Part shown: positions 1-7,650 of the stretch, one piece after another
Numbering within the stretch: the stretch's first letter is position 1
Layout: each line of letters begins with the position of its first letter
Source: Verrucomicrobia bacterium UBA1731
Lineage (GTDB): Bacteria > Verrucomicrobiota > Kiritimatiellia > RFP12 > UBA1067
Assembly (NCBI GenBank): GCA_002317575.1
Contig: DCIH01000093.1
Location: 63,068-84,730 of the forward strand
DNA length: 21,663 nucleotides
Reading direction: 5' to 3'
Translations under genes and position numbers: made by a program
Notes under the pieces: generated by a model
Database searches by the model: none
Seen by the model: only the letters and a program-made list of their open reading frames with translations
Told to the model about the DNA's origin: nothing

Positions 1-177
1 CAGGTCGGTCCGCAGGCGGGCGTGCCGCAGTCGCTCGACGGTTCCGTCAAGTATGTGATCGGCGCGCCGGCGGAATCGATGAAGGACTTCGGCGGTCGCG
101 TGCTCGTGCCGAAGATGCTCGCGAAGCTCAAGGCCGAGGTCAAGGAGCTCAAGGCCCAGCTGGCGGCGCGCGGTTGA
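1..177 (+). CDS. lpxD: C-terminal end of LpxD-like UDP-3-O-acylglucosamine N-acyltransferase (partial)
   Basis: Only the last 58 residues are in the window; the gene runs in from the left and stops at 175-177. The visible part reads as the end of a left-handed beta-helix acyltransferase: a QAGVPQSL turn, then YVIGAPAES (the place of the G-x-PA step in LpxD), then a charged Lys/Glu helix to the end. This layout (last coils, G-x-P-A, C-terminal helix with Leu/Lys/Glu repeats) is what LpxD proteins show; LpxA or a related hexapeptide acyltransferase is the main alternative. LpxD adds the N-linked acyl chain to UDP-3-O-acylglucosamine in cytoplasmic lipid A synthesis. The next gene starts only 8 bases after the stop, so the two are probably co-transcribed. 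The family call rests on a short tail and is moderate. Confidence 0.55.
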   Translation, partial: QVGPQAGVPQSLDGSVKYVIGAPAESMKDFGGRVLVPKMLAKLKAEVKELKAQLAARG

Positions 178-185
178 TCTCGCTC

Positions 186-893
186 ATGAAACCGATTGTC
201 GTCATCCCCACCTACAACGAAATCGAGAATGTCCGGCCGATGGCCGAGGCGGTTCTCGCGAATTTGCCCGAGGAGGGCGGCATTCTCTTTTGCGACGACA
301 ATTCGCCGGACGGTACGGGCAAGGCCATTGACGATCTGTGCGCCGCGAATCCGCGCATTCATGTGTTGCACCGCACGGCTAAGGAAGGCCTCGGCCGCGC
401 GTATGTGGCGGGCTTCGCCGAAGCGCTCAAACTGGGCGCGACGCACGTGTTCGAGATGGATTGCGATTTCTCGCACGACCCGAAGGACCTGCCGCGCATG
501 CTCGAAAGCTGCGAGGCGGGGGCGGACGTCACGATCGGCTCGCGGTACATTCGCGGCGGCAAGTGCGTCGGGTGGCCGTTCAAGCGCTGGTTCATTTCGT
601 ATTTCGGCGGACGGTTCATCCGCTTCGTGCTGGGCGTCAAAGTGCAGGACCCGACGGGCGGATTCAAGTGCTTCAAGCGCGCGGCGCTCGAGGCAATGGG
701 CGATTTCTCGGTGATCCGTTCCTTCGGCTATTCGTTCCAAATGGAGATGAACTACCGGATGGCGCAGAAGGGACTCGTTCTCCGCGAAATTCCGATCACC
801 TTTTCGGAACGGCGCGCGGGCACATCCAAGATTTCCGGCTCCATCGCGACGGAAACGCTCAAGATGGTGTTCAAGCTGCGGTTCGGCAAGTGA
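186..893 (+). CDS. Polyprenol-phosphate (dolichyl-phosphate-like) mannosyltransferase, GT2 family
   Basis: A 235-residue GT-A glycosyltransferase of the DPM1/Ppm1 type. The N-terminus has the family opening VVIPTYNE, then CDDNSPDGTG (Asp37-Asp38, nucleotide-sugar binding) and a DxD-like EMDCDFSHDP (Asp92, Asp94; metal binding), followed by GSRYIRGG and the late QMEMNYR segment. The length equals the catalytic domain alone; no C-terminal membrane or GtrA domain is fused. Such enzymes move a sugar, usually mannose from GDP-mannose, to a polyprenyl phosphate on the cytoplasmic face of the membrane. I chose ATG at 186; an in-frame TTG at 174 would overlap the preceding stop and adds only four residues. 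A GDP-mannose synthesis gene lies at 12046, which fits mannose as donor, but donor specificity cannot be read from the sequence. Confidence 0.85.
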   Translation: MKPIVVIPTYNEIENVRPMAEAVLANLPEEGGILFCDDNSPDGTGKAIDDLCAANPRIHVLHRTAKEGLGRAYVAGFAEALKLGATHVFEMDCDFSHDPKDLPRMLESCEAGADVTIGSRYIRGGKCVGWPFKRWFISYFGGRFIRFVLGVKVQDPTGGFKCFKRAALEAMGDFSVIRSFGYSFQMEMNYRMAQKGLVLREIPITFSERRAGTSKISGSIATETLKMVFKLRFGK

Positions 894-907
894 GGAGGGG
901 CCGTGTC

Positions 908-2275
908 ATGAACCGGCGTTCGTTTTTGGGCGGCATTCTGGCGGCGGGCGCGGCGCCGTTTCTGCCGGGGTGTTTGGGCGCGAAGTGGCGGCCCAGACGC
1001 AAGGTGAACCTGGCGTGCGTCGGTATCGGCTGCCAGGCGTGGTACGACATCCAGCAGTTGTGGTCCACGGACCTCTGCAACGTGGTGGCGTTGTGCGACA
1101 CGGATTTGGGCGGCGAGCAGACGCTCAACGCGCTGAACAAATTCCCCAAGGCGAAGACCTACCGCGACTTCCGGCGGATGTTCGACGAGATGGCGGGCGG
1201 AATCGACGCCGTGCTGGTGGCGAATCCGGACCATTCGCACTTTCCGGCGGCGATGGCGGCGATGAAGCTCGGCAAGGCCGTGTATGTCGAAAAGCCGCTC
1301 GCACACACCTTCGAGGAGTGCGAACTGCTCGCGAAAGCTGCGGAGAAATACGGCGTCGTCACGCAGATGGGCAACCAAGGTCATTCGGAAGGCAACTACT
1401 TCCAGTTCCGCGAATACGTGAAAACGGGTCAGATCAAGGACGTGTCGAAGATCGTCGCGCACATGAATTTCGGCCGGCGTTGGCACAAGTGGAACGGCAA
1501 AATTGCCGCGTATCCGGCGGAGCAGTTCCAGCCCGTGTCGCTCGACTGGGATGTCTGGCTCGGCACCGCGCGGTGGCACGACTACAACCGCGATTATGTG
1601 ATGGGCGACTGGCGCTGCTGGTACGATTTCGGCAACGGCTGCCTCGGCGACTGGGGCGCGCACATCCTCGACACGGCGCACGAGTTCCTCGGTCTGGGTC
1701 TGCCCGAGTCCATTGAAATCACGAACGTCGAGGGACACAACGGATTTGTCTTTCCGATGCAGGACACGCTCACGTTCAAGTTCAAGAAGCTCGACATCGA
1801 GTGGTGGGAAGGAACGGAAAACCTGCCCGAGGTGCCGTGGAAGACGGCGGCGTCCAAGGGGCGCGGCAAGGATGTTCCGGACTCCGGCGCGGCGGACTTG
1901 TGGCGCACGAAGCTCGATCCCGGCAAGGAAATCTACCAGAAGGACGGCACGGTGTGGCGTGGCGGATCGCACGGTTCGCTCGTCCGGCGCGTCGGCGCGG
2001 AGCGTGCGAAGCTCGCGCCGTTTCCCGAATCGCCGTCCACGCACTGGAAGAACTTCCTCCTGTCGGTGATGGGCGAAGAGCGGACGCGTTCGCCGTTTTC
2101 GGTGGCGGCGCCGCTGTCGCAGACATTCTGCCTCGGATGCATCGCGCAGCGGTTGAACCGACCGATTCGGTTCGACGCGGCGACGGGCACGATTCCGGGC
2201 GACGCCGAGGCGAACGCGCTCTTGCGCATTCCGCCGCGCAAGGGGTGGGAAGGGTTCTACAGGATTGAAGGTTGA
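908..2275 (+). CDS. Gfo/Idh/MocA family oxidoreductase with Tat/lipobox signal
   Basis: A 455-residue NAD(P)-dependent oxidoreductase. Residues 1-22 look like a twin-arginine signal: NRRSFLGG, a hydrophobic stretch, then LPGC, which resembles a lipobox (Cys22; the Pro at -2 is atypical). The Rossmann fold follows, with a degenerate glycine motif VGIGCQ. The family EKP motif is Glu128-Lys129-Pro130, with Lys129 the usual catalytic lysine. The C-terminal half carries the Gfo/Idh/MocA beta-sheet domain rich in Trp and Gly (for example GDWRCWYDFGNGCLGDWGAH). Family members oxidise or reduce sugars, inositols or glycosides; the substrate here is unknown. Tat export would fit secretion already folded with bound cofactor. 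The start at ATG 908 gives the intact Tat signal; longer upstream in-frame reading would run through the preceding gene. The next gene begins 1 base after this stop. Confidence 0.88.
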   Translation: MNRRSFLGGILAAGAAPFLPGCLGAKWRPRRKVNLACVGIGCQAWYDIQQLWSTDLCNVVALCDTDLGGEQTLNALNKFPKAKTYRDFRRMFDEMAGGIDAVLVANPDHSHFPAAMAAMKLGKAVYVEKPLAHTFEECELLAKAAEKYGVVTQMGNQGHSEGNYFQFREYVKTGQIKDVSKIVAHMNFGRRWHKWNGKIAAYPAEQFQPVSLDWDVWLGTARWHDYNRDYVMGDWRCWYDFGNGCLGDWGAHILDTAHEFLGLGLPESIEITNVEGHNGFVFPMQDTLTFKFKKLDIEWWEGTENLPEVPWKTAASKGRGKDVPDSGAADLWRTKLDPGKEIYQKDGTVWRGGSHGSLVRRVGAERAKLAPFPESPSTHWKNFLLSVMGEERTRSPFSVAAPLSQTFCLGCIAQRLNRPIRFDAATGTIPGDAEANALLRIPPRKGWEGFYRIEG

Positions 2276-2276
2276 A

Positions 2277-3110
2277 ATGAAACGGTTGTTGACGATTCAG
2301 GACGTGTCGTGCGTGGGGCAGTGTTCGGCGACGGTGGCGTTGCCGGTCGTGTCGGCGTGCGGCGTCGAATGCGCGGTGCTGCCGAGCGCGGTGCTGTCGA
2401 ACCACACGGGCGGATTCAAGAGCTGGACGTTCTGCGATCTGACGCCCGAGATGCCGAAGATCGAAGCCGAGTGGAAAAAGAACGGCGTCGCGTTCGACGC
2501 GTTCTACACGGGTTACGTGTGCGCAAACCAGATCGACCCCATTCTGTCGATCATGTCGTCCGCCGCGAAACCGGGCGCGCTCAAATTCGTCGATCCCGCC
2601 ATGGCGGACAACGGCAAGCTCTACGCCGGCTTCGGGGAGGATTTTCCGAAGGACATGGCGCGGCTCGTGGGGGTGGCGGACTACGCGCTGCCGAATCTCA
2701 CGGAGGCGGCGCTGCTTCTCGGCGAGAAGCCCGTGCTGACGGGGTACGACGAAGCGCATGTGGAACACGTGGTGAAGGGCCTGCACGCGCTCGGCGCGAA
2801 GAACGTGGTTCTGACGGGCGTGTCGTTCGACTCGGGCGAGCTCGGTTCCGCCACCTACGACGGGCGGGACATCGTCTACGATTTCAATCCGCTGCTCAGG
2901 TGCCAGAGCCACGGCACGGGCGACGTGTTCGCTGCGACATTCGCGGGCGCGGTGATGCGCGGCCTTTCCGCCGCCGAGGCGGCCGCGCTGGCGGCGGATG
3001 TCGTGTGTGCGGCGATCGAGGCCACGGCGGAGGACCACTGGTACGGCGTGTCGTTCGAATCGGCGCTGCCGTTGATCGTGCGACGGTTGTCGCAAACGGA
3101 GGAGGCGTGA
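2277..3110 (+). CDS. Pyridoxal/pyridoxamine kinase family protein (PfkB-like fold)
   Basis: A 277-residue ribokinase-fold kinase resembling PdxY/PdxK. The N-terminus MKRLLTIQDVSCVGQCS matches the family opening with the invariant Ser/Gly region, followed by a conserved LSNHTGGF segment. Near the C-terminus, SHGTGDVFAATFAGA is the PfkB anion-hole and catalytic motif (Asp216). The expected role is ATP-dependent phosphorylation of pyridoxal, pyridoxamine or pyridoxine to supply pyridoxal 5'-phosphate in the cytoplasm. ATG 2277 is preferred because AAGG at 2268-2271 sits five bases upstream; an in-frame TTG at 2265 lies inside the preceding gene. The ribosome-binding site is embedded in a short heptamer repeat. 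The next gene starts after a single intervening base. Confidence 0.8.
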   Translation: MKRLLTIQDVSCVGQCSATVALPVVSACGVECAVLPSAVLSNHTGGFKSWTFCDLTPEMPKIEAEWKKNGVAFDAFYTGYVCANQIDPILSIMSSAAKPGALKFVDPAMADNGKLYAGFGEDFPKDMARLVGVADYALPNLTEAALLLGEKPVLTGYDEAHVEHVVKGLHALGAKNVVLTGVSFDSGELGSATYDGRDIVYDFNPLLRCQSHGTGDVFAATFAGAVMRGLSAAEAAALAADVVCAAIEATAEDHWYGVSFESALPLIVRRLSQTEEA

Positions 3111-3111
3111 G

Positions 3112-4149
3112 ATGAAGCGCATCGTCTACATCGGATCCAACACGGATGCGAAACGCGAAGGCGTCCGCATCCTCGCCGTCGACGAAGCGACGGGTGCGAT
3201 CGAGATGCGCCGCGTGCTCACCGTGGAGAACGCGATCTACATGGCGATTTCCGCGGACGGCGCGCGGCTGTACCTGTCGAAAACCGGTCCCACGGGTCTG
3301 GCGGCGTACCGCGTGAAGGGGGACGGCCTCGAACCGTTCGATTTCGTGCCCACCTCGGAGACGGTGCCGTGCCATGTGTCGCTTTCGCCGGACGGGCGAA
3401 CGCTCGCGTTCGCCGAGTATTCGCACGGTACGGCGGGACTCGTGAACCTGAACGCGGACGGCTCCTTCGACAAGGCGTCGCTCAAGCAGGTGACGCTCGT
3501 GGATCCGGTCGGCCCGAACCAGCCGCGTCAGGACCGTCCGCACGCGCATTGTGCGCTGTTCACACCCGATTCGAAATATCTGTGCGTCGTGGATCTGGGC
3601 ACGGACCGCGTGAATGTGTACGATCGCGAGATGCGTCCGTTGGCGGACCGTTCGTTCGTCACGAAGCCGGCGGGCGCCGGTCCGCGGCACATCGTGTTCC
3701 ATCCGAACGGGAAATTCGCGTTCGTGATCTTCGAGTTGCTCAATCTCGTCACGAGCTACCGGTTCGCGGACGGCCGGTTCGAAGCCGTTCAGCAGTTGCC
3801 GCTGCTGCCCGAAGGATATGCGGACTTCTCCAAGGCGGCGGCGATCAAGTTTTCGCCGGACGGGCGGCAGCTCTTCTGTTCGAACCGCGGCCACGATTCG
3901 CTCGCGGTGTTCGACGTGGACGCGGGAACGGGGTATCTCACGCCGCGCGGCATCGTCAAATTGGGCGGCGCGTACCCGCGCGATTTCGGATTTCTTCCGG
4001 ACGGGAAGACGCTGGTGGCCTGCCTCAAGATGAGCGGCATCGTGCGGACATACCGCTACGACGCGGCGGCTTGTTCGCTTGTTCCGCTGGCGGAAACGGA
4101 CGGGCTTCACAGGCCGTTGTATTTCGGTCTCGGGTCTGCGGAAAAATAA
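3112..4149 (+). CDS. Lactonase family protein (YbhE/Pgl-type seven-bladed propeller)
   Basis: A 345-residue cytoplasmic protein with no signal peptide. Propeller-blade repeats recur through the length: an FSPDGR/LSPDGR-type loop followed by a beta strand (LSPDGRTLAF, FTPDSKYLCV, FHPNGKFAFV, FSPDGRQLFC, FLPDGKTLVA). The motif GPRHIVFHPNGKF is typical of the 6-phosphogluconolactonase YbhE family. Biochemically proven members hydrolyse 6-phosphogluconolactone or cyclise/decyclise carboxy-muconolactone, but many relatives are uncharacterised. GGAGG lies seven bases before ATG 3112. With the oxidoreductase upstream, a sugar-oxidation then lactone-opening pair is a reasonable inference, though the oxidoreductase is predicted to be exported while this enzyme is not. 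Confidence 0.82.
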   Translation: MKRIVYIGSNTDAKREGVRILAVDEATGAIEMRRVLTVENAIYMAISADGARLYLSKTGPTGLAAYRVKGDGLEPFDFVPTSETVPCHVSLSPDGRTLAFAEYSHGTAGLVNLNADGSFDKASLKQVTLVDPVGPNQPRQDRPHAHCALFTPDSKYLCVVDLGTDRVNVYDREMRPLADRSFVTKPAGAGPRHIVFHPNGKFAFVIFELLNLVTSYRFADGRFEAVQQLPLLPEGYADFSKAAAIKFSPDGRQLFCSNRGHDSLAVFDVDAGTGYLTPRGIVKLGGAYPRDFGFLPDGKTLVACLKMSGIVRTYRYDAAACSLVPLAETDGLHRPLYFGLGSAEK

Positions 4150-4162
4150 TTGCACTGCGTCC

Positions 4163-4191
4163 TTGACTTTGCCATGTCGTTTTGGTTTAAT
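4163..4191 (+). promoter_or_regulatory. Sigma70-type promoter for the tRNA operon
   Basis: TTGACT (4163-4168) and TTTAAT (4186-4191) are separated by exactly 17 bases, and the first tRNA base is 12 bases past the -10. Transcription would begin near 4198, leaving a very short 5' leader for RNase P to remove. The stretch is visibly more AT-rich than the surrounding genes. Confidence 0.75.
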
Positions 4192-4203
4192 ACGCGCCTT
4201 GAA

Positions 4204-4288
4204 GCACCCGTGGTGAAATTGGCATACACGCTAGATTCAGGTTCTAGTGCCGCAAGGTGTGTGGGTTCGACTCCCACCGGGTGCACCA
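4204..4288 (+). tRNA. tRNA-Leu (anticodon CAG)
   Basis: An 85-base class II tRNA. The acceptor strand GCACCCG (4204-4210) pairs with CGGGTGC (4278-4284), followed by discriminator A and encoded CCA. The anticodon stem CTAGA/TCTAG encloses loop TTCAGGT with anticodon CAG at 4238-4240. A long variable arm, typical of leucine tRNA, precedes the T arm GTGGG-TTCGACT-CCCAC. It reads CUG codons, which are frequent in these GC-rich genes. Confidence 0.95.
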
Positions 4289-4294
4289 CAGCTT

Positions 4295-4369
4295 GGCCCC
4301 TTCGTCTATCGGCTAGGACACGAGGTTCTCATCCTTGTAAGAGCGGTTCGACTCCGCTAGGGGCTGCCA
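4295..4369 (+). tRNA. tRNA-Glu (anticodon CTC)
   Basis: A 75-base tRNA with encoded CCA. GGCCCCT (4295-4301) pairs with AGGGGCT with a G-U pair at 1-72, discriminator G. The anticodon stem CGAGG/CCTTG encloses TTCTCAT, giving anticodon CTC (4329-4331). The T arm is AGCGG-TTCGACT-CCGCT. The opening and D arm follow the usual bacterial tRNA-Glu pattern. It lies six bases after tRNA-Leu, so the two are processed from one transcript. Confidence 0.93.
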
Positions 4370-4385
4370 ATTCGGTCGCGGGCGC

Positions 4386-6401
4386 ATGAAGAAAATCTTT
4401 AAGATGTTCAAATGGCTCGCGTTTTTCATCGCGGGTTCGTTTTTTGTGGTGGTTGCCGCGCTTCTTTCGTTTGAAATTGAGGTTCCGCAATCCGTTCTGT
4501 CCGGCGTCTGCGAGAAGCTTTCCACGGATTCGTTTTTGGTTTGCGTGGACCGTGTGTCCGTGCGCGTGCCGCGGCGTATCCGGCTCGAGCGCGTGCGCGT
4601 GCTCGACCGTGCGTGTGCCGAAGCGAAGCCCTTCATGTCGGCGAATCGCGTGACGGCGTGTCTTCGGTTCGATCGTTGGCCGCTCCGGTTGCGCAACATG
4701 TTGTCGGCGGTGGAGATCGAAGAGCCGTGTTTTCCGCGCATGCCCGCGTCGTACTACGAGCCGGTGACGAATGTGGCGTCACGGTCCGCGGTCCGGGAGC
4801 CGGTTCGGCTCGAACTGCCGTTCGAACTTCCGGAATTGCGATCCTTTGAACTTCGGCTCGTGCGGCCGGAGATATTAGGCATCGTGGCGTCTTCGGCCGA
4901 GGTGTCCGAGGTGCGCTGTTCGCCCGCGCGGCTCGAGGTGAAGGGCGCCCGCGTCCAGTGGCCCGACGCCGACGTGCGCATGGTGGCGGAAGGCGAGGTC
5001 ACGCTTGATTTCGGCCAGCAACGGCTGTTCGGGCAGGTGCACGGGCAGGCGCGTCAACGCAACATCCGTCCGATGCTGTGGGACGCGTTGGATGTGAAAT
5101 CGGCCTTTCCGTATTTCGACGGCTTCACGGGCGTCGAAACGCCGGTGGATGTGTCGTGCCTGTTCGACGTGGATTTCCAGAAACAGGAGTTCGAGATAAA
5201 TGTGCCGCTCCATCCTACGGGCGGCCGCTACAACGGCGTGCCCGTTCGCAAGGCGGATGGCAACGTGGGTGTGCACCTGTACGGATTCTCCGAACCGTTC
5301 GATGTGCGCGTAACGGTGGGACCGGTCGAGGGCGCGCTGAAGGACGGCGGCAAGGTGTCCGGCACGGTGCGCTACGAGAACTTCGTCGATCGTCCCGCGG
5401 TGTATTTCGACGATGTGGAGATGACCACGACGCTGTCGAACGCGCTGGCGGTGGCAGATGTATTCACCGACGGCACGCTGGACTGCCTGCAGCCCGAAGG
5501 CGCGACGACCATCCGTCTCGAAGGCGTGCTGGCCGTGCGCGACACGCCTGTTTCGACAAACCGCGTCGACGGCACGATCGCGTTCGAACGCGGCACATTC
5601 TTCGGCATTCCGCTGCGGTTCGCGAATGTCGGATTCGCGACGCGCGGCACGCGGGTTTCGTTCGATGGCGCGCGCGCCGCGTTGCCGCACGGCGGCAAGC
5701 TGACGGGCGACGGTTGGGTCGATTCGCCCGACGGCGTCGCCGAGACGGCGCGCTTCGGCGTGTCGCTGGAAGGCGGCGGGCTGTCCTTCGCCGATGTGTC
5801 AGATGTTCTTGGGTTGAGCTTCGGCGGCGACAAGGGGTCCGTTTCGGGAAGCCTGTCGCTGACGGGCGGGCTGGGTACGAACGCGGTATCCACGCTGTGC
5901 GGACGCGGCGACGTGAAGATTGAAGACGGGCAGCTGGGGCAGATCAGGTTCTTCGCCGGACTCACATCGCTGATGGCCGAGAAGGTTCCCGGCATTTCCG
6001 CGCTCGTGAACCAGTCCGCCGGTGAAATCGTCTTTTCCCTGTCGAACGGGGTTGTGCGTGCGGAGAAGCTACTCATCGAGGGCAAGGTGTTTTCGGTGCG
6101 CGGCGTGGGCCTGTGCGACCTGGCCACCGGCGGCATCGACATGCTCGTGCGCGTGCAGCTGTTCCGGAACGACTCCTTCCTGAACACGCTCGCCACGCCG
6201 ATCACCTGGCCATTCTCGAAGCTTCTGCTACAGTTCCGCGTGCGGGGCACGCTGGACGACCCACACTGGGACTACGCGCCCGTCATCGACAATGTGAACA
6301 TGCTCGACAAGAGCGCCGAAATCCTGCAGAAGCTCAATCCGTTCGCTTCGTTCACGAAGGATGCACATGAACGCCGGGCGTCTGGCCGCAAGTCCGAATG
6401 A
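4386..6401 (+). CDS. AsmA-like envelope protein (single N-terminal membrane anchor)
   Basis: A 671-residue protein. A basic start (MKKIFKMFKW) leads into one membrane helix at about 9-30, then a long beta-rich periplasmic body without cysteine motifs. The last 150 residues resemble the C-terminal region of AsmA/YhdP/TamB-group proteins: a DVKIEDGQLG segment, a hydrophobic SNGVVRAEKLLIEGKVF stretch, then FRVRGTLDDPHWDY near the end. Members of this group form long hydrophobic grooves and are linked to phospholipid movement between inner and outer membranes or to outer-membrane assembly. I see no convincing Shine-Dalgarno at ATG 4386; ATG 4404 is an alternative that would trim six residues. The start is only 16 bases after the tRNA-Glu CCA end with no promoter between, so its message probably comes from the tRNA transcript. 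The following gene overlaps its end. Confidence 0.65.
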   Translation: MKKIFKMFKWLAFFIAGSFFVVVAALLSFEIEVPQSVLSGVCEKLSTDSFLVCVDRVSVRVPRRIRLERVRVLDRACAEAKPFMSANRVTACLRFDRWPLRLRNMLSAVEIEEPCFPRMPASYYEPVTNVASRSAVREPVRLELPFELPELRSFELRLVRPEILGIVASSAEVSEVRCSPARLEVKGARVQWPDADVRMVAEGEVTLDFGQQRLFGQVHGQARQRNIRPMLWDALDVKSAFPYFDGFTGVETPVDVSCLFDVDFQKQEFEINVPLHPTGGRYNGVPVRKADGNVGVHLYGFSEPFDVRVTVGPVEGALKDGGKVSGTVRYENFVDRPAVYFDDVEMTTTLSNALAVADVFTDGTLDCLQPEGATTIRLEGVLAVRDTPVSTNRVDGTIAFERGTFFGIPLRFANVGFATRGTRVSFDGARAALPHGGKLTGDGWVDSPDGVAETARFGVSLEGGGLSFADVSDVLGLSFGGDKGSVSGSLSLTGGLGTNAVSTLCGRGDVKIEDGQLGQIRFFAGLTSLMAEKVPGISALVNQSAGEIVFSLSNGVVRAEKLLIEGKVFSVRGVGLCDLATGGIDMLVRVQLFRNDSFLNTLATPITWPFSKLLLQFRVRGTLDDPHWDYAPVIDNVNMLDKSAEILQKLNPFASFTKDAHERRASGRKSE

Positions 6402-7605
6402 CGCCGCCGAAAAGCCGTCGCTTTTCCGGCTGTTCCGGGCGTTCTTCCTGATTTCGTCATGCGTGGTGGGCGGCGGGTATGCGATTCTGCTGGTAGCCGA
6501 CGATGTGTTCGGGCGGAAGTTGAAATGGCTTCGGCCCGGCGAACTGCTGGACCGGCTGCCTCTTTTCCAGATGCTCCCTGGGCTCGTTGCGGGGAACACG
6601 GCGATTTATGTCGGATGCAAGACGGCGGGCCGCCTGGGGGCGGCCGTCGGCTTGGCCGCCGTCGCATTGCCGAGTTTTATCGTGTTTCTGGCCGTATCCT
6701 GGGGATTCGCCCGGTTGCCCGTCGACAATCCGTTCATTTCCGGCGCGCTGTTCGGATTGCGCGCAACCATGGCCGGCGTTCTTGCGGGCACGCTGCTGCG
6801 CGGGTGGCGGCGTGCCGTGTCGGGATGGTTCGGTCATGTCGTGGCGTTTGCGTCGTCCGCCGTGCTCGTCCACGGCGCGGTCAATCCCGCCTGGGTGATT
6901 GTGGGTGCCATGACCGCGGGCGTGGCGTTCGCGCGTTTCGCGCGCTACATGCCGCCGATCGACGCGCCGGCGTTCGCGGAACCGGCGGCGTCCCGTGCGC
7001 GGCACCTGGTGTCTTCCGCCGTCTGGTTCCTGGCGCTCGTCGCAGTCGTGTTGCTGTCGTTCACGGTGTACGCCACATTCGTGAAATTCGGCCTGTTGTG
7101 TTTCGGCGGCGGGTTTCCGCTGGTGCCGCTCTATGTGCGGGAGTTCGTGGGCGCGTCGGCGCCGTCGTTGCAGTTGCCGTTGGAGGCGTTTTCAAATTTC
7201 GTGGCGCTGACGCAGGCGACGCCGGGCCCCGTTAGCGTGAATGCCGCCACGTTTTTCGGTTTTCGCATGGGAGGCATCTTGGGCGCGACGGCGGCGACGG
7301 CCGGATTGCTGCTGCCGTCGTACCTTCTGCTGACGGCGGCCTTCGCGGGAATCGGGAAGTGGCGGGGCAACCGTTTCGTGCAGGGCGTGCTGTTCGGCGC
7401 GCGTCCGGCGACGAGCGCGCTGCTCGTGTCCGCGACGGTGACATTCGCGTCCATGAGCGTGTGGAACGCCGCCGACGCATGGTGTTTTTCACCGTTCGGG
7501 TGCGTGCTGGCGCTGGGCGCGGCGGGCTGTCTTGTCGCCGGTCGCGCACCGGTGACGATGTTGGTTTCCGCGGGTGCGATTCTCGGTGCCGTTTTCGCCC
7601 ATTGA
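6367..7605 (+). CDS. chrA: Chromate-transporter (CHR) family membrane protein, two-domain form
   Basis: A 412-residue polytopic membrane protein made of two homologous halves. The first half has VVGGGYAILL and QMLPGLVAGNTAIYVG; the second has FGGGFPLVPLYVREFV and QATPGPVSVNAATFFG, each followed by hydrophobic helices and an LPS-x-(I/L) step. These are the CHR-family signatures. Family members export chromate in some bacteria, but many, especially those related to the split short-chain pairs, have unknown substrates. The first half lacks the second Pro of the TPGP motif (PGL) and the usual RE after the GGG loop, so the halves may not be equivalent. ATG 6367 is chosen because GAAGG (6356-6360) lies six bases upstream; ATG 6361 abuts it. 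The gene overlaps the preceding one by 35 bases, which suggests translational coupling. Confidence 0.85.
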   Translation: MNAGRLAASPNDAAEKPSLFRLFRAFFLISSCVVGGGYAILLVADDVFGRKLKWLRPGELLDRLPLFQMLPGLVAGNTAIYVGCKTAGRLGAAVGLAAVALPSFIVFLAVSWGFARLPVDNPFISGALFGLRATMAGVLAGTLLRGWRRAVSGWFGHVVAFASSAVLVHGAVNPAWVIVGAMTAGVAFARFARYMPPIDAPAFAEPAASRARHLVSSAVWFLALVAVVLLSFTVYATFVKFGLLCFGGGFPLVPLYVREFVGASAPSLQLPLEAFSNFVALTQATPGPVSVNAATFFGFRMGGILGATAATAGLLLPSYLLLTAAFAGIGKWRGNRFVQGVLFGARPATSALLVSATVTFASMSVWNAADAWCFSPFGCVLALGAAGCLVAGRAPVTMLVSAGAILGAVFAH

Positions 7606-7613
7606 GGCGGAAA
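7592..7613. repeat. Inverted repeat at the 3' end of the transporter gene, beside the next promoter
   Basis: TTTTCGCC (7592-7599) and GGCGGAAA (7606-7613) form an eight-pair stem with one G-U pair and a six-base loop that contains the transporter stop codon. It covers the place where a -35 box would sit for the promoter at 7616-7624. No T run follows, so a classical terminator is unlikely. It could be an operator or an mRNA 3' end hairpin. Confidence 0.45.
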
Positions 7614-7615
7614 TG

Positions 7616-7624
7616 TGGTATAAT
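7616..7624 (+). promoter_or_regulatory. Extended -10 promoter for the partner-switch operon
   Basis: TGG followed by a perfect TATAAT (7619-7624). This is an extended -10 element; no good -35 box is found 16-18 bases upstream. Transcription would start near 7631, about 20 bases before ATG 7651, leaving room for the strong GGGAGG ribosome-binding site at 7639-7644. Confidence 0.7.
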
Positions 7625-7650
7625 AGCGAAACATTTTTGGGAGGAATGGG

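Noticed and set aside
174..185. TTG start four codons before the chosen glycosyltransferase start
   Set aside because: It overlaps the preceding stop and has no better ribosome-binding site; the family N-terminus begins right at ATG 186.
752..2044. A 430-codon open frame on the minus strand
   Set aside because: It is antisense to the oxidoreductase gene and Arg/His/Val-rich with no motifs or ribosome-binding site; the + strand gene explains the stretch.
4204..4369. tRNA genes as an attachment site for an integrated element
   Set aside because: No integrase, no direct repeat of the tRNA 3' end was seen in the window, and the genes on both sides have the same composition and orientation.
4150..4389. 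A small open frame crossing both tRNA genes
   Set aside because: Nearly all of it is tRNA sequence with well-formed cloverleaves, so it is not a protein gene.
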